From positions 20,092 to 84,091 of the forward strand of contig CBFFRQ010000073.1 of assembly GCA_965644315.1 (NCBI GenBank): a stretch of DNA of 64,000 nucleotides, written 5' to 3'. Both the position numbers and the translations under genes were made by a program. The notes under the pieces were generated by a model. It worked only from the letters and a program-made list of their open reading frames with translations. It ran no database searches and was not told the DNA's origin. Positions 60,050 to 64,000 of this stretch are shown here, piece by piece (positions within the stretch are counted from its first letter, which is position 1; each line of letters begins with the position of its first letter). The DNA comes from Caecitellus pseudoparvulus. Its lineage: Eukaryota > Bigyra: Bicosoecida.

Positions 60050-63000
60050 ATGCCAAAGAAGAAGGTCGATTCGCGTGTGCGCACGCTTATCGAGAACTGC
60101 GTCAAGACCCGGCAGCGGTCTTTGTTTGTCGTGGTCGGTGACCGCGGCAAGTACCAGGTGGTCAACCTGCATTACATGCTGACCAAGGCCCAGGTGAAGA
60201 CGAAGCCCAGCGTTCTGTGGTGCTATGACAAGGAGCTTGGGTTCTCGACGTGCGTGCCCTGCTCGCAGCAGCCTGTCAAGCGGCCGTGTGCGGAAGTTGT
60301 GAGCCCCCTTCATTTTCCGCAGGCACCGGCAAAAGCGCATGCGGCAGGTGAAGCAGATGCAGGCCAAGGGGGTGTGGAACGAGGACACAGATGACCCCTT
60401 CCAGCTGTTCATGTCCAGCACGAACATTTCTTGGTGCTACTATAAGGATTCCGCCCGCATCCTCGGCCAGACCCACGGGATGCTGGTGCTGCAGGACTTC
60501 GAGGCCTTGACGCCCAACCTGCTGTGCCGGACGATGGAGACGGTAGAAGGCGGCGGCATCGTCGTGCTGCTGCTGGCCAGCATGTCCTCTTTGAAGAGCC
60601 TGTACACCATGGTCATGGACGTGCACGCTCGGTTCCGCACAGAAGCACACCAGCATGTCGTGCCGCGTTTCAACGAGCGCTTCATGCTGTCCCTCGCCAC
60701 GTGCGCCTCCGCCCTCGTCGTGGACGACGAGCTGAACGTCCTCCCCATCTCCAAGCACGCCAAGCTCATCCAGCCCCTCACAGCCGAGGACGCTGCCATG
60801 GGCGCAGCCGCCTCCGCGGCAGCCGAACTCGCCACGCTGAAGGCTTCCCTGGAAAGCACTGACATGATTGGCGGCCTGGTGGCGTCCTGTGTCACTCTGG
60901 ACCAGGCGAAAGCCGTGCTGCAGTTCTCTGAGTGCATCGCCGACAAGTCCCTCTCCACGACCGTGACTCTGACTGCGGGGCGTGGGCGCGGCAAGAGTGC
61001 CGCGCTGGGGTTGGCCATCGCCGCAGCCTTGGGTTTTGGCTACGCCAACATCTTCGTCACGTCCCCCAGCCCCCAGAACCTCAGCACGCTGTTCGAGTTC
61101 GTGTTCAAGGGCCTGGACGCTCTGGCGTACAAGGAACACCTGGACTACTCCACCCAGATCGGAACAGAGGGCGACACAGCTGGCTGCGTCATCCGCGTAA
61201 ACGTCCACCGCAACACGCGCCAGACAGTGCAGTACGTCGCGCCAGGCGACGCGGCAGGGCGCTTGGGGCAAGCTGAGCTGCTGGTGGTGGATGAGGCCGC
61301 TGCCATCCCCCTCCCCGTCGTGCGCAGCCTCATGGGCCCGTACCTGGTCTTCCTCGCCTCCACTGTGAACGGGTACGAAGGCACTGGGCGCTCCCTCACC
61401 CTGAAGTTCATCCAGCAGCTGCGCCAGTCAACGCTGCGTCCCACGAGCACCGGTGGCAGCGGCAAGGGGCGCGGCGGCGGGTGGCACACCTCTTCCGAAG
61501 GGCGGACTGCTGCGCGCCGGGCTGAGAAGGCTGCTGCAGCTGCCAGTGCCGCCGGAGCAGGCTCTGGCGGGCCTGGTCGGCGCAGTTTGAAGGAGATCGC
61601 GCTGGAGGAGCCCATCCGGTATGCGCCAGGGGATGCGGTAGAGGCGTGGCTGAACCGCCTGCTGTGCCTGGATGCCACGTCGCCGTACCGCATCGTGACG
61701 GCCCTTCCGCCGCCCTCTGCCTGTGAGCTGTTCCTGGTGAACCGCGATGCCTTGTTCTCGCACCACGCCCTCAGCGAGGCCATGCTGCACCGCCTCATGT
61801 CCCTCTTCGTCTCCAGCCACTACCGGAACAGCCCCAACGACCTGCAGCTCATGTCGGACGCCCCTGCCCACCGCCTCTTTGCGCTGCTGGGCCCGACGCC
61901 TGCGGGCGGGGAGGGCCTCCCTGACGTCCTGTGTGTCATCCAGGTGTGCCTGGAGGGCAACATCTCCCGCGAGACGGTCATGGCGTCCCTTGCCCGCGGG
62001 CAGCGGTCCAGCGGCGACCTCATCCCCTGGACCATGTCCCAGCAGTTCCTGGACAAGGGCTTCCCGTCCCTGTCTGGCGCCCGCATCGTGCGCATCGCGA
62101 CACACCCCGACGCCACACGCATGGGCTACGCCACCCGCGCGCTGAGCCTGCTCACACGGTACTACCAGGGCGAATTCGTCCCCCTGGAGGCCAGGGATGG
62201 GGCCGACGATGTCTCGGCCGAGGGGGGTGCCGCAGTCAGTGTGACGGAGACGCCTGCCACATCTGCTGAGGCTGCTCGCGCGGCGCTGCAAGCGGAGGAG
62301 GTCAAGCCGCGAGCCAGCCTGCCGCCGCTGCTTGTGGCACTGGAGGATGCGCCTCGTCACCGTCTGCACTGGGTGGGCACGAGCTACGGCCTGACGGCCA
62401 CCCTGTTCAACTTCTGGCGCAAGGGGGGGTATGTCCCCGTGTACCTGCGCCAGACCGCCAACGAACTCACTGCCGAGCACACCTGCATCATGCTGCGGGA
62501 GCTGGACGGAGAGGGCCTGCCAGATGCCCCAGAGCGGGGGTGGACATCCTCCTTCGCGGCAGACTTCTCCCGGCGATTCCTTTCCCTGTGCGGCTCTGCT
62601 TTCCGCAGCTTCCCCGCCTCCACGGCTCTGCTGGTTGGCGACACGGCTGCCCACAGCCTTGCCAAGGCCAAGGAAGCGTACGCCCTGGAGCACGGGCTGG
62701 TTCCGACAGGGCCAGGCGGGCAGGCCAAGGCCGCACCTTCTGGGCCCACCCCGGCCCAGGCGGCGGCAGCAGCTGACAGCCGGCTGCACTGGCGGCCGCT
62801 GGGCGCGGAGGAGCTGGAGTTGCTGCTGACGGGGCACGACTTGCAGCGCCTGGACTCCTACGCGCGGAACTTGGTGGACTACCACATGATCACAGACCTC
62901 GTGCCGCTGCTGGCCAGCCTGTACTTCACCCACCGCATGCCGGGGTTGAGCCTGTCCCGCCTGCAGTGCGCCTTGCTCATGGCTGTAGGCGCCCAGCGCC

Positions 63001-63524
63001 GCAGCGTGGACGCCGTGGAGGAGGATCTGAACGTGCCTGCCAAGCAGCTACTGGCGCTGTTTAACAAAGCTGTGCGCAAGGTGAGCAAGCACCTGCGGGG
63101 GCTGCAGGAGACGGCCGTTGACGCCACCATCCCCGGCGGCAAGGGCGCCTCTGCCCCCACCACTCCTGGCAAGACCTCCAGCAAGCCCAAGAAGTCTGCC
63201 AAGAAGTCTGCCAAGAAGGCTGCCGGGCAGCACATGGAGCAGTACGAAGTACGTGGGTCTGACTCGGCCTGGGCTGCCGCCGAGGCAGCCGTCGCCGCCA
63301 TCGTGAGGAAGGGCGGGGACGCCTCTGGCACTCGCGCGTCAGTGGCGGGCGGCGACGTGGCCAAGAAGGTGCGGGCTGGCACTGGTGCCAAGATCCTCGC
63401 CGCGGCCCAGGCGGCGGAGGAGGGCGAGGCCATGGGGGGGCGCAAGCGGGCACGGGAGGAGGCCCGCCCCAAGAAAGCCAAGAAGGACAAGAAGGCCTCC
63501 AAGAAGAAGGCCAAGAAGGCCTGA
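60050..63524 (+). CDS. NAT10: RNA cytidine acetyltransferase NAT10/Kre33
   Basis: Two exons, 60050-60249 and 60323-63524, joined by a 73-nt GTGCGT intron; 1,133 residues. Exon 1 is the DUF1726-type N-terminus (KKVDSRVRTLIENCVKTRQR; VVGDRGKYQVVNLHYML), continuing into HRQKRMRQVKQ and LVLQDFEALTPNLLCRTMET. The RNA helicase-like module has Walker A GRGRGKSAALGLAIA and DEAAAIPLPVVRSLMGPYLV. The GNAT module carries VCLEGNISRETVM, GDLIPWTMSQQF, RIVRIATHPDATRMGYATRA and LHWVGTSYGLTATLFNFWRK. The C-terminus is Lys/Ala-rich and nucleolar-like. The enzyme makes N4-acetylcytidine in 18S rRNA and tRNA. A Gly/Ser/Ala-rich insertion near residue 370-420 separates the helicase parts. Clearly orthologous to human NAT10 along its length. 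Confidence 0.97.
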
Positions 63525-63556
63525 GCTGCCTGTACCGCCAATGCAGCACGCCCACC

Positions 63557-64000
63557 TCACAGCACCCGGCGCAGCACGGCATCTGCTCTCACCACGCCCT
63601 CTGCAGCCTGCACCAGGCACGCCCCCGCCTCGTCGAAGGCCTGCACCATGGCATGGTCGCTCAGGGCCACGGCATCACTGCCCTCCGTCGCCCCAGTGTC
63701 GAAGGCGGCTCGCCGGCCATGGCGCAAGCTGTCCCACACCTTGCCTCACCGCCACACATGCCTACGCTGCCAAACATAGTGAATGGCCTTGCCCTCTGGC
63801 ATGCCTCAGGCTCATGCACGGCCCAGAACGTGACAGTGACCGGTGATCCACCTTCACTGACAAGCTGAAGAGACCAGGTGGGTCTGGAAGGTGAGCCAGG
63901 GGGCGGGTTGTGCCTCGCTCCTCCGAATGTGCGTGGCGCAGACTCTCGAGCCCTCTGCATATCGCCCACGCAGCGTGCAGGGAGCGACCTCAGCGCCCCC
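63557..64000 (-). CDS. 3' end of an unrecognised minus-strand gene (partial)
   Basis: Two exon-like pieces on the minus strand end at the TAG/TGA at 63557. An acceptor at 63867-63865 (CTTCAG) opens LVSEGGSPVTVTFWAVHEPE, then ARPFTMFG. A last exon reads DAVALSDHAMVQAFDEAGAC and VVRADAVLRRVL before the stop. The intron between them is ambiguous: an 83-nt model (GTAGGC...ACGGAG) fits the size norm here, while a 29-nt model does not. No family is recognised and the gene continues beyond the window. It is convergent with NAT10, 32 bp apart. Confidence 0.45.

Noticed and set aside
1-64000. CRISPR array, insertion sequence or bacterial operon
   Set aside because: No regularly spaced direct repeats or transposase motifs were seen; genes contain spliceosomal introns, so bacterial systems are not expected.

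Overview
The window is nuclear DNA from a GC-rich, gene-dense unicellular eukaryote. It has conventional GT-AG cis-splicing: about 32 introns can be placed by protein continuity, most of them 60-80 nt long, with donors of the types GTGCGT, GTGAG, GTACG and GTAAG. I cannot name the organism. The gene content looks heterotrophic and non-plastid. The protoporphyrinogen oxidase, Mn-SOD, MFSD5-type transporter and NAT10 homologue closely resemble animal/fungal mitochondrial or cytosolic versions, and there is an HMG-CoA reductase. A TIR/NACHT/SH2 receptor-like gene and an RNA-dependent RNA polymerase also fit a free-living protist, perhaps near opisthokonts or apusomonads. That placement is inference.

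Layout, left to right: 3' end of a hybrid histidine kinase (+); COG8 (+); HMG-CoA reductase (+); J1-crystallin-type ADP-ribosylglycohydrolase (-); protoporphyrinogen oxidase (+); a seven-exon MORN-repeat protein (-); a disordered protein (+); an MFSD5-type transporter (-); an IMP1-type mitochondrial signal peptidase (+); a small protein with a conserved-looking C-terminus (-); a TIR-TIR-NACHT-SH2 protein (+); a coiled-coil protein (+); dolichol kinase (-); a peroxisomal SDR-SCP2 protein (-); a COQ8 kinase (+); a 1.1-kb stretch with no convincing gene; a secreted glycoside-hydrolase-like protein (-); a GT47 exostosin-type glycosyltransferase (+); CSE1/exportin-2 (+); RdRP (-); an EF-hand/armadillo protein (+); EMC5 (+); Mn-SOD (-); SHQ1 (-); a giant CHD remodeller (-); NAT10 (+); and a partial gene (-) running off the right edge.

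Genes are packed tightly. Several convergent pairs have stop codons only 4-30 bp apart, so their mature 3' ends probably overlap as antisense RNA, in a genome that also encodes an RNAi-type RdRP. Functionally the window touches isoprenoid use (HMG-CoA reductase, dolichol kinase, COQ8), mitochondrial biology (PPOX, IMP1, SOD, COQ8), secretion and glycosylation (COG8, EMC5, dolichol kinase, GT47), and RNP/ribosome biogenesis (SHQ1, NAT10). This is ordinary housekeeping mixture, not an operon.

The most unusual gene is the roughly 1,490-residue TIR-TIR-NACHT-winged-helix-SH2 protein, whose SH2 appears split by an insertion and which ends in four 18-residue repeats. It is the best candidate for an undescribed signalling or immune receptor.
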